A stretch of DNA of 64,000 bases from Pseudobdellovibrionaceae bacterium. Its GTDB lineage: Bacteria > Bdellovibrionota > Bdellovibrionia > Bdellovibrionales > Bdellovibrionaceae. Positions 18,227 through 27,044 of this stretch are shown here, in pieces. The first letter of the stretch is position 1; every line of letters starts with the position of its first letter. Position numbers and translations under genes: made by a program. The stretch is taken from NCBI GenBank assembly GCA_947449255.1, contig CANFQX010000011.1:1-64000 (forward strand), read 5' to 3'. A model generated the notes under the pieces. That model ran no database searches and was not told where the DNA came from. It saw nothing but the letters and a program-made list of their open reading frames with translations.

Positions 18227-18538
18227 CTAAAACTCCTGAAGCCCCAAAATCTCTTTACACGCCTCCATCTGACGATCAATTTCAGCAAGTGCTTTTTCTA
18301 ATTTTAACATATCCCGTGAATCAAGATCCACATCCAGAGAAGCCTGAACCATGGCGTGTTTCTTTAACCACTGTCCCTGGCGAGAAGCATAGTCTTCAGG
18401 AATTCCGGAACGGAGGGCTGCCAATCTTGCATCGCGATCTTTATGAAACTCAACGATAAATTTTAAGGTCTCAAGAGTTAATATTTTTTTGTGCGCTTTA
18501 AGCCTCGAAGAAAAACCCATCTGTCTAATTCTCATCAC
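18227..18538 (-). CDS. small hypothetical protein, weakly terminase-small-subunit-like
   Basis: The 103-residue basic, helical protein carries LETLKFIVEFHKDRDARLAALRSGIPEDYASRQGQWLKK. The spacing of A-x-R-x-G-x-x-x-x-x-A resembles the helix-turn-helix region of small terminase subunits, but this is a weak impression and no other phage gene is beside it. It ends 24 bases from the tRNA-His 3' end, on the opposite strand. The overlapping plus-strand ORF in the track runs through the tRNA and is rejected. Confidence 0.5.
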   Translation of the reverse strand: MMRIRQMGFSSRLKAHKKILTLETLKFIVEFHKDRDARLAALRSGIPEDYASRQGQWLKKHAMVQASLDVDLDSRDMLKLEKALAEIDRQMEACKEILGLQEF

Positions 18539-18705
18539 TCCCCTCGTCTTAAATTCCTACCCGGAAAGACCTTGAAATTCACTCTTATCTTCACTCATAA
18601 ATTAACTAGCCAATCCCTCAAAGAATTCATGGATAGTTTGCATGTCCACTGAAGTTCAGTCATCATAATTGAAGCCTTAGAATCGCTAACGAAAGAAACT
18701 CTCAC

Positions 18706-19755
18706 ATGCGAGCAGCCAGGTCTTTCTTTATTCTATTATTTGCAGCAAGCTTATTAGGAGGCTGCTCCAGCATGACAAAAAAAAAGACAACCTATCCCCT
18801 CTCAGAACATTACGATGGCAAGCGCTTCTTCAATCCCTGGGGAGCTAATAATACAAAAAGCTTATGGGATGTCCTGGCTTGGAAGCTGACCAGCAAGGCT
18901 GCCACTTGGCCAGAGCAAGAACACAAAAAAATTGATGCTGAAGCCCTCATCGCCGCTGGAAAATCAGATCAGGTTCATGTGACCTATATTGGTCATGCGA
19001 CGACTTACATTCAAAACAATAAGCTGAGCATTCTGACGGATCCTCATTTCAGCCATCGAGCGAGCCCCTTGAGTTTTGCTGGCCCCTCAAGAATTAGAAA
19101 GCCTGCTTTTGAAATCTTGCAATTGCCAGCCGTCGATATCGTCTTGATCAGTCATAACCACTATGACCACCTTGACCTTCCCACACTGAAGGAACTTGAA
19201 AAGCGTTTTCATCCCCATTTTATTGTTCCCCTGGGCAACGCCGAACTCTTAAAAAGCGAAGGCCTGCAGAAAATAACTGAACTGGATTGGTGGGAAAAAT
19301 TTGAAAATATTCAATTGGTGCCAGCCCAACATTGGTCGGCGCGTGGCGTCTTAGACCGCAATAAAGCCCTCTGGGGCGGATATGTCATTACTATGTCAGA
19401 TCAAAAAATATATTTTGCCGGTGACACCGGATACGGTCCTCACTTTAAAATGATTGGCGAAAAAAGCGGGCCCATTAAATTGGCCATCCTGCCAATAGGT
19501 GCCTATGAACCTCGTTGGTTTATGAAAGATCAGCATCTCAATCCTGATGACGCCATTCAAGCCCACCTGGATCTTAAATCCGAAGGGGGCTTTGCCATTC
19601 ACTTTGAAACCTTTCAACTGACAGATGAAGGCTTTGATGAACCTCGAAATCAGCTGAATGAATTGCTAAAAAAATACAATGTTCCCCCGGCTGCCTTTTT
19701 AACCCCTCAGTTCGGCGAAACATTCACGATCAAGGAGTCCACATGCAACCCATAG
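18706..19755 (+). CDS. metallo-beta-lactamase-fold hydrolase, lipoprotein (NAPE-PLD-like)
   Basis: The protein begins with a lipoprotein signal (FFILLFAASLLGGCSS; lipobox LGGC). It then shows the metallo-hydrolase fold of the NAPE-PLD/UlaG-like branch: VTYIGHATTYIQ, ILTDPHFSHRASPLSFAGPSR, the zinc motif SHNHYDHLD, a further ligand region PAQHWSARG, FAGDTGYG and the terminal HFETF. The substrate is unknown; relatives cleave phosphodiester bonds. Its 3' end overlaps the following GST gene by 13 bases, so the two are likely co-transcribed. Confidence 0.88.
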   Translation: MRAARSFFILLFAASLLGGCSSMTKKKTTYPLSEHYDGKRFFNPWGANNTKSLWDVLAWKLTSKAATWPEQEHKKIDAEALIAAGKSDQVHVTYIGHATTYIQNNKLSILTDPHFSHRASPLSFAGPSRIRKPAFEILQLPAVDIVLISHNHYDHLDLPTLKELEKRFHPHFIVPLGNAELLKSEGLQKITELDWWEKFENIQLVPAQHWSARGVLDRNKALWGGYVITMSDQKIYFAGDTGYGPHFKMIGEKSGPIKLAILPIGAYEPRWFMKDQHLNPDDAIQAHLDLKSEGGFAIHFETFQLTDEGFDEPRNQLNELLKKYNVPPAAFLTPQFGETFTIKESTCNP

Positions 19756-20372
19756 ATATTTACTGTATGGCCAATCAAGATCGAAGTGATCGAGTTCGCT
19801 GGCTGCTTGAAGAGCTTGAAGTCCCCTTCAAGGATCATTATCTGAAAAAGAAATCAGGAGACATGGACTCCCCTGAATATCGCAAACTCAACCCTACGGG
19901 CAGAGTCCCTACAATCAAAGACGGCGAAACGGTCGTCTTTGAATCGGGGGCCATTTGCCTTTACCTGGCGGATAAGTTTCAAAATAAAAACTTGGCACCA
20001 AAACTGGACTCGCCAGAGAGGGCCGCGTACTTGCAGTGGATGGTTTGGTCTGTCGCAAGCCTTGAGTGTGTTGTGGCCAGGATGTACACCCATGTCCGCA
20101 CAGAAGAAGAGAAAAAAGAGACCCATCGATTCACTCAGGAGCAATGCGAAGCTTTTAAACTAGCACTGCTGCCGATTCTTGAAAAACAAGACTATATTTT
20201 AAAAAGTGGTTTCTCGGCTGCGGATATTATGCTTGCTGCCGTTATTCCTGGTGCTTGGGATTTTTTAGTTGAACCAAATCCAGCGATCAAAAATTATATG
20301 GAAAGATTGATGAAACGTCCGGCAGCAATCAAAACAAAAGTTTTTGAAATGCCCGATATGAGTGGCTTCTAA
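19743..20372 (+). CDS. glutathione S-transferase family protein
   Basis: The N-terminal thioredoxin-like domain includes RVRWLLEELEVPF, LNPTGRVPTIKDG and the glutathione-binding VVFESGAICLYLADKF (Glu-Ser). The C-terminal all-helical domain follows from about residue 90. The length of 209 is normal for the family. The start at 19743 follows GGAG and overlaps the metallo-hydrolase gene. The substrate is not predictable. Confidence 0.9.
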   Translation: MQPIDIYCMANQDRSDRVRWLLEELEVPFKDHYLKKKSGDMDSPEYRKLNPTGRVPTIKDGETVVFESGAICLYLADKFQNKNLAPKLDSPERAAYLQWMVWSVASLECVVARMYTHVRTEEEKKETHRFTQEQCEAFKLALLPILEKQDYILKSGFSAADIMLAAVIPGAWDFLVEPNPAIKNYMERLMKRPAAIKTKVFEMPDMSGF

Positions 20373-20374
20373 AG

Positions 20375-21073
20375 TTACTCATCCTCAAACAAGGACAGTT
20401 GCCCGGTATAATTTTTTAGAGGTTGTTGCTTTGTAAACCCAAAAGGCACAGCCTCTTTATTTTTAAGCAAGAAATCAACCCAATCTTCACCACTTTTGTT
20501 TTTCTGCAACCATTGCCTTTGAACTTCAGGCTTAAGAAACAAGGGGCAACGATCGTGACCCGCGGCAAGGATATCTTCTGGGGGCTCTGTTGTTATAATA
20601 GCGAAGGACTCGATATTTTGCCCTGAAGCAGAATCCTTCCAGACATCCCAAATTCCTGCAGCCGTCAAAACATGGTGATCTTTGGCTTCAATTTTAATGT
20701 TGTGTCCCGCAAAGTCCCCTGTATAGACGGATTCATAAAAATTGAGAATGGGAACTAAGCAGTGCTTGCTTTTAAATGGCCCTTGCCAAGAAGGCTTATT
20801 TAAAACCTCCTCTAGGCGAGCGTTGTAGGTTGCAAATTTAGGTTTTTTTACCTTAGACCAATTTGGAATCAGAGAATAGTTCATCAATTTTAATTGCAGT
20901 GGAATCTCAGTCGATTCAGCTGATTTAACAGACTCCGCTCCAGCAACAATCACCGGCGCTATTTTATGGGGAAAGATAATCTCATTAGGCAACACGTGAA
21001 TTTGTGGAAAAGACACCTTGTATGTCTTCTCCAACAAATTGTACTCTGCGGCTGAACCGTATTTTGCACACAT
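20375..21073 (-). CDS. SRAP/HMCES-like abasic-site-processing protein (YedK type)
   Basis: The protein begins MCAKYGSA with the catalytic Cys2 of the SOS-response-associated peptidase family. The family's other motifs are visible: TYNARLEEV, the FYES segment (usually FYEW), and AGHDRCPLFL with the conserved His. Family members form a thiazolidine link to abasic sites in single-stranded DNA and protect them. It lies 9 bases after the ene-reductase on the same strand, so the two probably form an operon. The gene converges on the GST gene with 2 bases between stops. Confidence 0.9.
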   Translation of the reverse strand: MCAKYGSAAEYNLLEKTYKVSFPQIHVLPNEIIFPHKIAPVIVAGAESVKSAESTEIPLQLKLMNYSLIPNWSKVKKPKFATYNARLEEVLNKPSWQGPFKSKHCLVPILNFYESVYTGDFAGHNIKIEAKDHHVLTAAGIWDVWKDSASGQNIESFAIITTEPPEDILAAGHDRCPLFLKPEVQRQWLQKNKSGEDWVDFLLKNKEAVPFGFTKQQPLKNYTGQLSLFEDE

Positions 21074-21082
21074 CGTTTTTTT

Positions 21083-22153
21083 TTAAAGTGAATAATCCAG
21101 GTAACCTTTTTCCCCAGGCGTATAAAAGGTGTCTGAATCCGCTGGAGTGAACGCTTGACCCTCTTTCATTTTTTCTACTAAATTTGGATTTGAAATGAAG
21201 GGACGACCGAAAGCCACGAGGTCTCCTTTATTTTCCATCAAATCGATATTTGCTTTTTCTGCGTCATAGCCACCAGACAAAATATAAAGTCCTTTAAAGG
21301 ATTCTCGGATCTTTGCTTTCAATGCTGCACTCACAGGAGGAGCCCCCATCGAGCTGTGATCAACCACATGAATATAAACCAGGCCCTGCTCATTCAATTT
21401 TTTTATCAAACTTAAATACAATTCATCCATTTGTGGATCTTGAATCATGCCATTAAAAACACCATAGGGTGAAATTCGCATTCCCACTTTATCAGCCCCT
21501 ACAGCGGAAACACAGGCCTTGGCAACCTCTACTGAAAAGCGAATTCGATTTTCAACACTGCCGCCCCAATTGTCTTGCCGTTGATTTGAAGCTTTATTTA
21601 AAAACTGATCCATCAAATAGCCATTGGCAGAGTGCAATTCAACGCCATCAAATCCAGCCTGAAGAGCCCACAGACTGGCCTGGGCATATTCTTGAATGGC
21701 ATGCAAAATGTCCGATTCCTTCATCTCGACTGGAACAGGATGTGGCTGCATCCCCTGAGTGTCGGTCCACATTTCACCGGGAGCTGCTAATGCTGATGGG
21801 GCCAATAATTTTCCTGACGAAGGTAAATTCAAGGGATGCCCTACTCGTCCAGTGTGCATCAATTGAACAAAAATTTTGCCGCCATTTTTATGAACAGCTT
21901 CTGTAATTTTTTTCCACGCCTCAACTTGTTCTGCATTAAATAAGCCCGGAATGCGAGCGTAGCCAAGACCATTGGCCGAAGGAGAAGCACCCTCTGTGAT
22001 AATCAAACCTGCTGAGGAACGCATTCCATAATACTTAGCCATCAAGTCATTGGGCAGATTTTGCGGCGCCCGACTGCGCGTCATCGGCGCCATGACAATG
22101 CGATTGTTTAAGTTTAATTTGCCGACAACAATTGGACTAAAAAGCTTATTCAT
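21083..22153 (-). CDS. old yellow enzyme family ene-reductase
   Basis: The FMN-binding TIM barrel starts with LFSPIVVGKLNLNNRIVMAPMTRSRA, the OYE family start. It contains FVQLMHTGRVGHP, FDGVELHSANGYLMDQFLNKASNQR (active-site and FMN-binding) and LVAFGRPFISNP near the end. Such enzymes reduce activated alkenes and nitro compounds with NAD(P)H, resembling NemA. The 356-residue length is normal. It is followed directly by the SRAP gene. A second paralogue lies at 35713-36783. Confidence 0.93.
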   Translation of the reverse strand: MNKLFSPIVVGKLNLNNRIVMAPMTRSRAPQNLPNDLMAKYYGMRSSAGLIITEGASPSANGLGYARIPGLFNAEQVEAWKKITEAVHKNGGKIFVQLMHTGRVGHPLNLPSSGKLLAPSALAAPGEMWTDTQGMQPHPVPVEMKESDILHAIQEYAQASLWALQAGFDGVELHSANGYLMDQFLNKASNQRQDNWGGSVENRIRFSVEVAKACVSAVGADKVGMRISPYGVFNGMIQDPQMDELYLSLIKKLNEQGLVYIHVVDHSSMGAPPVSAALKAKIRESFKGLYILSGGYDAEKANIDLMENKGDLVAFGRPFISNPNLVEKMKEGQAFTPADSDTFYTPGEKGYLDYSL

Positions 22154-22381
22154 TTATGCATCCTTGATTTAAGTGCTTCATCAAGAATAAATTGTTGATA
22201 GACCCCTTGATGAAGTCAAGTTTTCGTAACAAAACATAGACCAAGGCATCTCTAATAATAAACTTTTTCGGGATTCATTACATTATTTTTAGAATTTTAA
22301 TTGAAGTTGAAATAGATACTAACTAGATGGCTCAATTCAAAAAACAGCTTTGTATTCTCTTAAAAATAATCAATGGAAAAA

Positions 22382-22777
22382 TTAAAATGAGAATCGACAA
22401 GAGAGTTGATGTCCAATGGAAGATTTAGGTTCTAGCACTTCAAGAGAAAACGAAGTGCTGTCATCAGTATTAAAATTAAATTTATATTTTTTAGAGTTTG
22501 CCATTTTACTTTTTAATAAAAAAACACCATTCCAAGGCAAGATCGATGCGATTTTGTTTCCATGTTGATCACGAATCAGCAGAACTGGTGACATATCTCT
22601 GGTTAAAGCTATGGAAGCCACAGCCCTATTTAAAACACCATCCTTTGCTTGCAAGCTGTTGTACACACTCCAATCACTCAGGAAGGCCTCGCACAAGAGC
22701 TTATCAAAAGACCAGGCCGCCGAACTAGAGAGCGAAAATAGCAGTATTAAAATGAGACCAGCGAGTCTTTTTGTCAT
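22382..22777 (-). CDS. small secreted hypothetical protein
   Basis: The track ORF starts at 22966 inside the divergent gene, but ATG at 22777 gives a clean signal peptide: MTKRLAGLILILLFSLSSSAAWSF. The mature part (about 105 residues) has two cysteines (LLCEAF and LSCRFSF), possibly a disulfide, and beta-like segments. No family is recognised. It is divergent from the 577-residue secreted protein. Confidence 0.6.
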   Translation of the reverse strand: MTKRLAGLILILLFSLSSSAAWSFDKLLCEAFLSDWSVYNSLQAKDGVLNRAVASIALTRDMSPVLLIRDQHGNKIASILPWNGVFLLKSKMANSKKYKFNFNTDDSTSFSLEVLEPKSSIGHQLSCRFSF

Positions 22778-22863
22778 TTGAAACCTATCGGCTTTTTTTG
22801 CCTGAAAAGAAATGAGCTCTTTGTCTAGTTTATAACTCTGCAGCAGAACCGATAAGTCCTTCA

Positions 22864-24597
22864 ATGGTTTACATTGGAACTCTTTTTTTAATAGCACTTT
22901 TAAACACAAATTTCTCAAGGGCCGAGATTCAGGAATCCTCCATTTTGAATTCAACTGATAGTTCAATTCAAAAATTATTAAATAGTCTTCCCAACGGATA
23001 CACCAAAAGAGGCTTGCAGGAATATATCACAATCCTAGGCCCAGAAAAATACAACGGGGATTACGTTGGGGCTTCAAATGTCGGGATGGCCAACTTTTTT
23101 TCAAGAAATTTTTCTGATAAAACCAATTCATGTGTCAGAGATTCAGCCCAATCTTTTTATAAGGATGTGGCGAACAGATTAAGACAACACACCAAAAATG
23201 ATCTCGAATGCAAACCCTTGCCCAGTGTAATAACCTCTGAAAAGGGAATCACAAAAATCTCTCCAGATTATGGGTGTGGTAGTGAGCGCTCAGGAATTTT
23301 AAATATCGCAGGAAAAGATCAGTTCAGTGATCTTGAGCCCGGCTGGCTCTGGAAGCTAGCTCTAAAGCACACCAAGGGAGATGCCAATTCAGCAATGTTT
23401 TTAGTTGGCATGTGTGGCCACGATGATCTCTTGCATGGACATTATATTTATGAAGACAAATCTCAATTGGCTCAAGACGAGTTGCGGCAGGAATGTTTGA
23501 AAATTAAGGCCAAAAAATTTAAAATCGACGACGAAATAAAAAAGTTGTCTGCAAACTATGACCTTAACGAATCAAAAATATTTCAACTGTCTTTTCAAGC
23601 GCAGGCCTATGGCGCACAAATCTCAGCCGCTGAGTCAAAAAAAACTATTCAACGGGGGATGGCTTGTCCACCGAGCAACTCAGGCTTTTATGCGCCCCAA
23701 TCTTTGGGAAGTGAAGCTGACATTGATTCTAAAATAAAAATGGATATTCGAAATATTCAAGGTGCTGATGGAGCCAAAAAAATACCCTCAAAGTATTATC
23801 ATGTCTACGGTTCTGCGTTCATGGCTTGTCAATTGATTCAGAACGGATTTTCACAAAGACAAACAGCTCTCATTCAGAAACAAGCTGCTCGCGTCTATCG
23901 TGGAATTCGTATGTGCGAAACAATTCAAATACAAACATTGCGACAAGAAGCTTTTAAAACAATTTCTCAAGAACTCCTGTCAAAATATAAAATTAAAGAT
24001 ACATCAGGACTGGCTGTCTTTTTGACAAAAGAAATCAAAACAGAAAAATTAAATTGCGAAGAGGCCTTCCCAAAAGAGTGTGAATTTTTAAATGAATTAA
24101 ATCTGCCACCCCAGATAGTTAAATCATCGGAATTTTCTCTTGCAGAGGAACAGATTCGAAGCAAGGTCGATCATTTCACAGCGGCAGGAGATGCTGCTGA
24201 GCTCTATAAAAAATGGTACTTGGGTGGCGGAAGTCTTGGCGGTCAAAAAATTCCTTGCACCGACATCAGGGTCCTTGGCCCTTCAGATTTGATGAATCCG
24301 CAAGATTCATTTTTTGGCAGAGTTGCAAAGCCTGTTGGGTGGTCTGAGGAAACTTACAACAGAGCTTCCAAAAAATTAGCCACCTGGGATGTCGATTTCA
24401 AGTGGACGATTGCACAGCATGAAGCCGGAGCTCAATTTGCAGCAAAGACCTGCAAAAAAAGAGGATTGAATGAGAAGCCGCTTCATGGAATCTGCCCGGA
24501 GGGACCTCCTGATGCCAAATCTGTCTATGGAGGGGATGATTCCAAGTTTTCTCCATGGCAAAGCCCCCCGAGCGAGCAACAAAAAGGTGTTAGATAA
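22864..24597 (+). CDS. large secreted hypothetical protein
   Basis: The 577-residue protein starts with a signal peptide (IGTLFLIALLNTNFSRA). The mature chain has about a dozen cysteines in motifs such as DYGCGSERSG, MCGHDDLLHGHY, MACPPSNSG and KTCKKRG, which suggests a disulfide-rich, extracytoplasmic protein. The middle region is helical. No catalytic motif is clear, though GLAVFLTK and the histidine-containing HDDLLHGH stand out. I do not recognise the family. Confidence 0.75.
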   Translation: MVYIGTLFLIALLNTNFSRAEIQESSILNSTDSSIQKLLNSLPNGYTKRGLQEYITILGPEKYNGDYVGASNVGMANFFSRNFSDKTNSCVRDSAQSFYKDVANRLRQHTKNDLECKPLPSVITSEKGITKISPDYGCGSERSGILNIAGKDQFSDLEPGWLWKLALKHTKGDANSAMFLVGMCGHDDLLHGHYIYEDKSQLAQDELRQECLKIKAKKFKIDDEIKKLSANYDLNESKIFQLSFQAQAYGAQISAAESKKTIQRGMACPPSNSGFYAPQSLGSEADIDSKIKMDIRNIQGADGAKKIPSKYYHVYGSAFMACQLIQNGFSQRQTALIQKQAARVYRGIRMCETIQIQTLRQEAFKTISQELLSKYKIKDTSGLAVFLTKEIKTEKLNCEEAFPKECEFLNELNLPPQIVKSSEFSLAEEQIRSKVDHFTAAGDAAELYKKWYLGGGSLGGQKIPCTDIRVLGPSDLMNPQDSFFGRVAKPVGWSEETYNRASKKLATWDVDFKWTIAQHEAGAQFAAKTCKKRGLNEKPLHGICPEGPPDAKSVYGGDDSKFSPWQSPPSEQQKGVR

Positions 24598-24781
24598 AAC
24601 GGCGGACTCAACAAAACAACAAAGCCAAGCTCTTTAGCGAGCATGACTGGCTGTGCTGAATAATATTTTATTTTCTGCGAGCTTTCTGGCTTTTTCTTTT
24701 AAACCGCAGCGCAACAAGGTTTGCGCCGAGCCTTAATAGTCTGTAACAGAACTGCTCATCCTGACCAGAGAGGCTTTTCTT

Positions 24782-25387
24782 ATGCAAGTTCTATTGATTG
24801 TTGCTCTTCTTATTGCGAGCTTGCAGAGTGCCGCTCTTGCCAAACCTTCCCAGAATGATCTCGCCGAGCTCAATCCTTTCAGTGTCGATGTTGAAGAAAC
24901 ATTAGAGCTCTATGACCAAGAGTACTTGGACGAGACTGGAAAATCTCCATTTCTTGAAAATTTTCTGTTCCCTATGGGCAAAGGTTGTTTCCGCCAGACA
25001 TGCAAAGTTTGGATCCAAGTGGTTAAATCAGATCAGCTTGCCTATCTTTATCTCAATGGTCAGCGCGCTGAGACCTGGAAGGTTTCGACTGGAAAAGTCG
25101 GCTCATCAACGCCCAATTTTGACAAACACCCCAACGGTCGAATTTACGAAAAATACACTTCAAAAAAACACCCCAACGGAAATTACAATGGCTTGGGCAA
25201 TATGCCTTATGCTGTTTTTATTGATGGGGGCTTTGCCATACACGGCACACCTGCCTCTAATTGGCCAAATCTAGGTAAAAGGGCTTCTCATGGATGCATT
25301 CGCGTGCACCCCTACAACGGAAAAACCTTCAATCAACTTGTTCGCCAGTACGGTATTTATGAAACTTGGGTGACGGTTCAGGATTAA
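24782..25387 (+). CDS. L,D-transpeptidase (YkuD domain)
   Basis: The secreted enzyme starts with LLIVALLIASLQSAALA. The catalytic domain covers about residues 70-200. It ends with the active-site motif HGTPASNWPNLGKRASHGCIRVHP, with catalytic Cys after SHG. Such enzymes make 3-3 peptidoglycan crosslinks or attach proteins. The 201-residue length is normal for a minimal YkuD enzyme. A second enzyme of a different subfamily is at 56510-57283. Confidence 0.92.
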   Translation: MQVLLIVALLIASLQSAALAKPSQNDLAELNPFSVDVEETLELYDQEYLDETGKSPFLENFLFPMGKGCFRQTCKVWIQVVKSDQLAYLYLNGQRAETWKVSTGKVGSSTPNFDKHPNGRIYEKYTSKKHPNGNYNGLGNMPYAVFIDGGFAIHGTPASNWPNLGKRASHGCIRVHPYNGKTFNQLVRQYGIYETWVTVQD

Positions 25388-25485
25388 TGGGATTAATGGG
25401 CTTCATATTCATTTAGCTATTCCCCTTCCCTGTCCAAGATCAGGGACGTGAATAGATTAGCGGATTTAACAACCCGCTTTTATGA

Positions 25486-26403
25486 TTATCGATTGAAAAA
25501 ATAGCGCAGCAGCACATTAGCTGAAATAATTGAGAGTGAGTGACTCATACCTACAGCGGTCTGTTGATAGGTCATATCTGCGGCTATTCCGACTTTAGAA
25601 AATGACTTTGAAGCTTGAAGGCTAAGTTTCCACTCAACTCCTACAGGATATTTCTCTTTATATCCAATGGCTGAGGACTGTAGGGGAGCATTTGTATCAA
25701 CAGCAACAACTTCTAAGGAACTCATTGTTACGCCCAATGATCCGACAACATTGATATAGCGAAACAAATCTCGACGAGCATGCAGTCCCATTGAAAGTAG
25801 AGTGAGCTCACTGCTTCTATTTTCATAATATCCTGTGCTGGGATAAGTGAAGGATTCATCTAAACTGGTCATGGTCCGAGCAAAATAAGGTCCCCATTTT
25901 AAATTTTTATTTTCTGATTTTTCATATCCAAGCTCGATGTTTTTCGTTGCCTTTGAATTCGCTTGAACTCCTTGCCCCGATCCTGACTGCAAGTATATCA
26001 ATGAATGCTTACGCTTGAATCCAAAAAAATCTGATCCCTCGTCATTGAGCAAATCAAACGACTCATCCATTTTTTCATCTCCTTTCTGATTTTCTTTCGA
26101 ATCAGCGGGAGCGGGATTTGTTGCTGGAGTTGGCGTTTGAGTTTCTGTTGGTGTTGGAATTAGAGTTGCTGCTGCAGGTCCTGCTGCAGGTCCTGCTGGA
26201 GTTGTTGCTGGAGTTGAGTCCTGAACGATTGAAGCCGCGGGAGGGCTAACGATAGTTGGAGAGCTAATGGCTGATTCAGAGGCCTTTTCCAAAGCTAAAT
26301 TTGAATTTGAACTAAAACCTAGCTCGGCAAATACTGCCTGAGTCCAGAAAAGTAAGCTCCATAATAGAAAAAGTCGAAATGTAGGCTGAACTATGTTTAC
26401 CAT
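25486..26403 (-). CDS. outer-membrane beta-barrel-like protein with Pro/Ala/Thr linker
   Basis: After a signal peptide (FRLFLLWSLLFWTQAVFA) comes a low-complexity region at about residues 50-105 with short repeats of PAGPAA and PTPT. The C-terminal two thirds alternates hydrophobic and polar residues in strand-sized blocks ending with LLRYFFNR, the aromatic ending typical of outer-membrane barrels. The DNA behind the linker contains GCTGCAGGTCCT direct repeats. It is divergent from another barrel-like gene. No family is recognised. Confidence 0.65.
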   Translation of the reverse strand: MVNIVQPTFRLFLLWSLLFWTQAVFAELGFSSNSNLALEKASESAISSPTIVSPPAASIVQDSTPATTPAGPAAGPAAATLIPTPTETQTPTPATNPAPADSKENQKGDEKMDESFDLLNDEGSDFFGFKRKHSLIYLQSGSGQGVQANSKATKNIELGYEKSENKNLKWGPYFARTMTSLDESFTYPSTGYYENRSSELTLLSMGLHARRDLFRYINVVGSLGVTMSSLEVVAVDTNAPLQSSAIGYKEKYPVGVEWKLSLQASKSFSKVGIAADMTYQQTAVGMSHSLSIISANVLLRYFFNR

Positions 26404-26432
26404 ATTGCTGATGATAAATAATGGTGAGCAAA

Positions 26433-27044
26433 ATGCGTAGATATTTTATGCATTTTTTGATTTTATTTTTAATGATTGGACCAAGATCACTTGCACAAAG
26501 CAAGGGCGGGCATTTATTTACAGAGCTCAGTGCCGGCTATATCAACCGGCCTTTTGTAGGTGTATTGGGAACAAGCTTTTCTGAAATTAACCATGGCGCC
26601 CTAGATATTTCTTTTAAATATATACAAAATAATAAGGTTTACAACATAGGCTGTCTTTACACTCCACAAATTAATTTGAGCGAGGCACATTGGAGCGATG
26701 GAACGAAGGGTGCCTACACATTAGAATTTCTATCCCCCTATATTGGCTATGGGACTGAGTGGAATAAATATGTCTTTGAATTTCAAACCGGTTTTGAAAG
26801 TTTAAGGTGGAGCGGAACGCCTGATATGGGCTATTCTGATAGCGTGAGTACAATTTATGCAATTAAAATTAGTAAAATTATTGAGATGCATAAAAAACCA
26901 AAGCTCTCGTTTCCCTTTTCGATTCGATTTTGGGCTAGACCTGAAAGGGACCTGCAATTCAATTTAAAATCTTCGGAAAATTCAAAAATTAACTCTGGAA
27001 ATGGTCTTGATATATTGGCGGGCGTGGCTTATGAAGTTTTCTAA
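26433..27044 (+). CDS. outer-membrane protein-like hypothetical
   Basis: Signal peptide MRRYFMHFLILFLMIGPRSLAQ is followed by strand-like amphipathic segments (GALDISFKYIQNNK, IGYGTEWNKYVFEFQTG) and an ending AYEVF with terminal Phe, the signature of an outer-membrane barrel. ATG 26433 is preferred because GGTGA lies just upstream; the track start at 26421 lacks a ribosome-binding site. Its end overlaps the next gene by 14 bases. Confidence 0.65.
   Translation: MRRYFMHFLILFLMIGPRSLAQSKGGHLFTELSAGYINRPFVGVLGTSFSEINHGALDISFKYIQNNKVYNIGCLYTPQINLSEAHWSDGTKGAYTLEFLSPYIGYGTEWNKYVFEFQTGFESLRWSGTPDMGYSDSVSTIYAIKISKIIEMHKKPKLSFPFSIRFWARPERDLQFNLKSSENSKINSGNGLDILAGVAYEVF

Noticed and set aside
18061-18459. 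132-codon plus-strand ORF
   Set aside because: It runs through the tRNA-His gene and overlaps the better minus-strand ORF, so it is a shadow frame.
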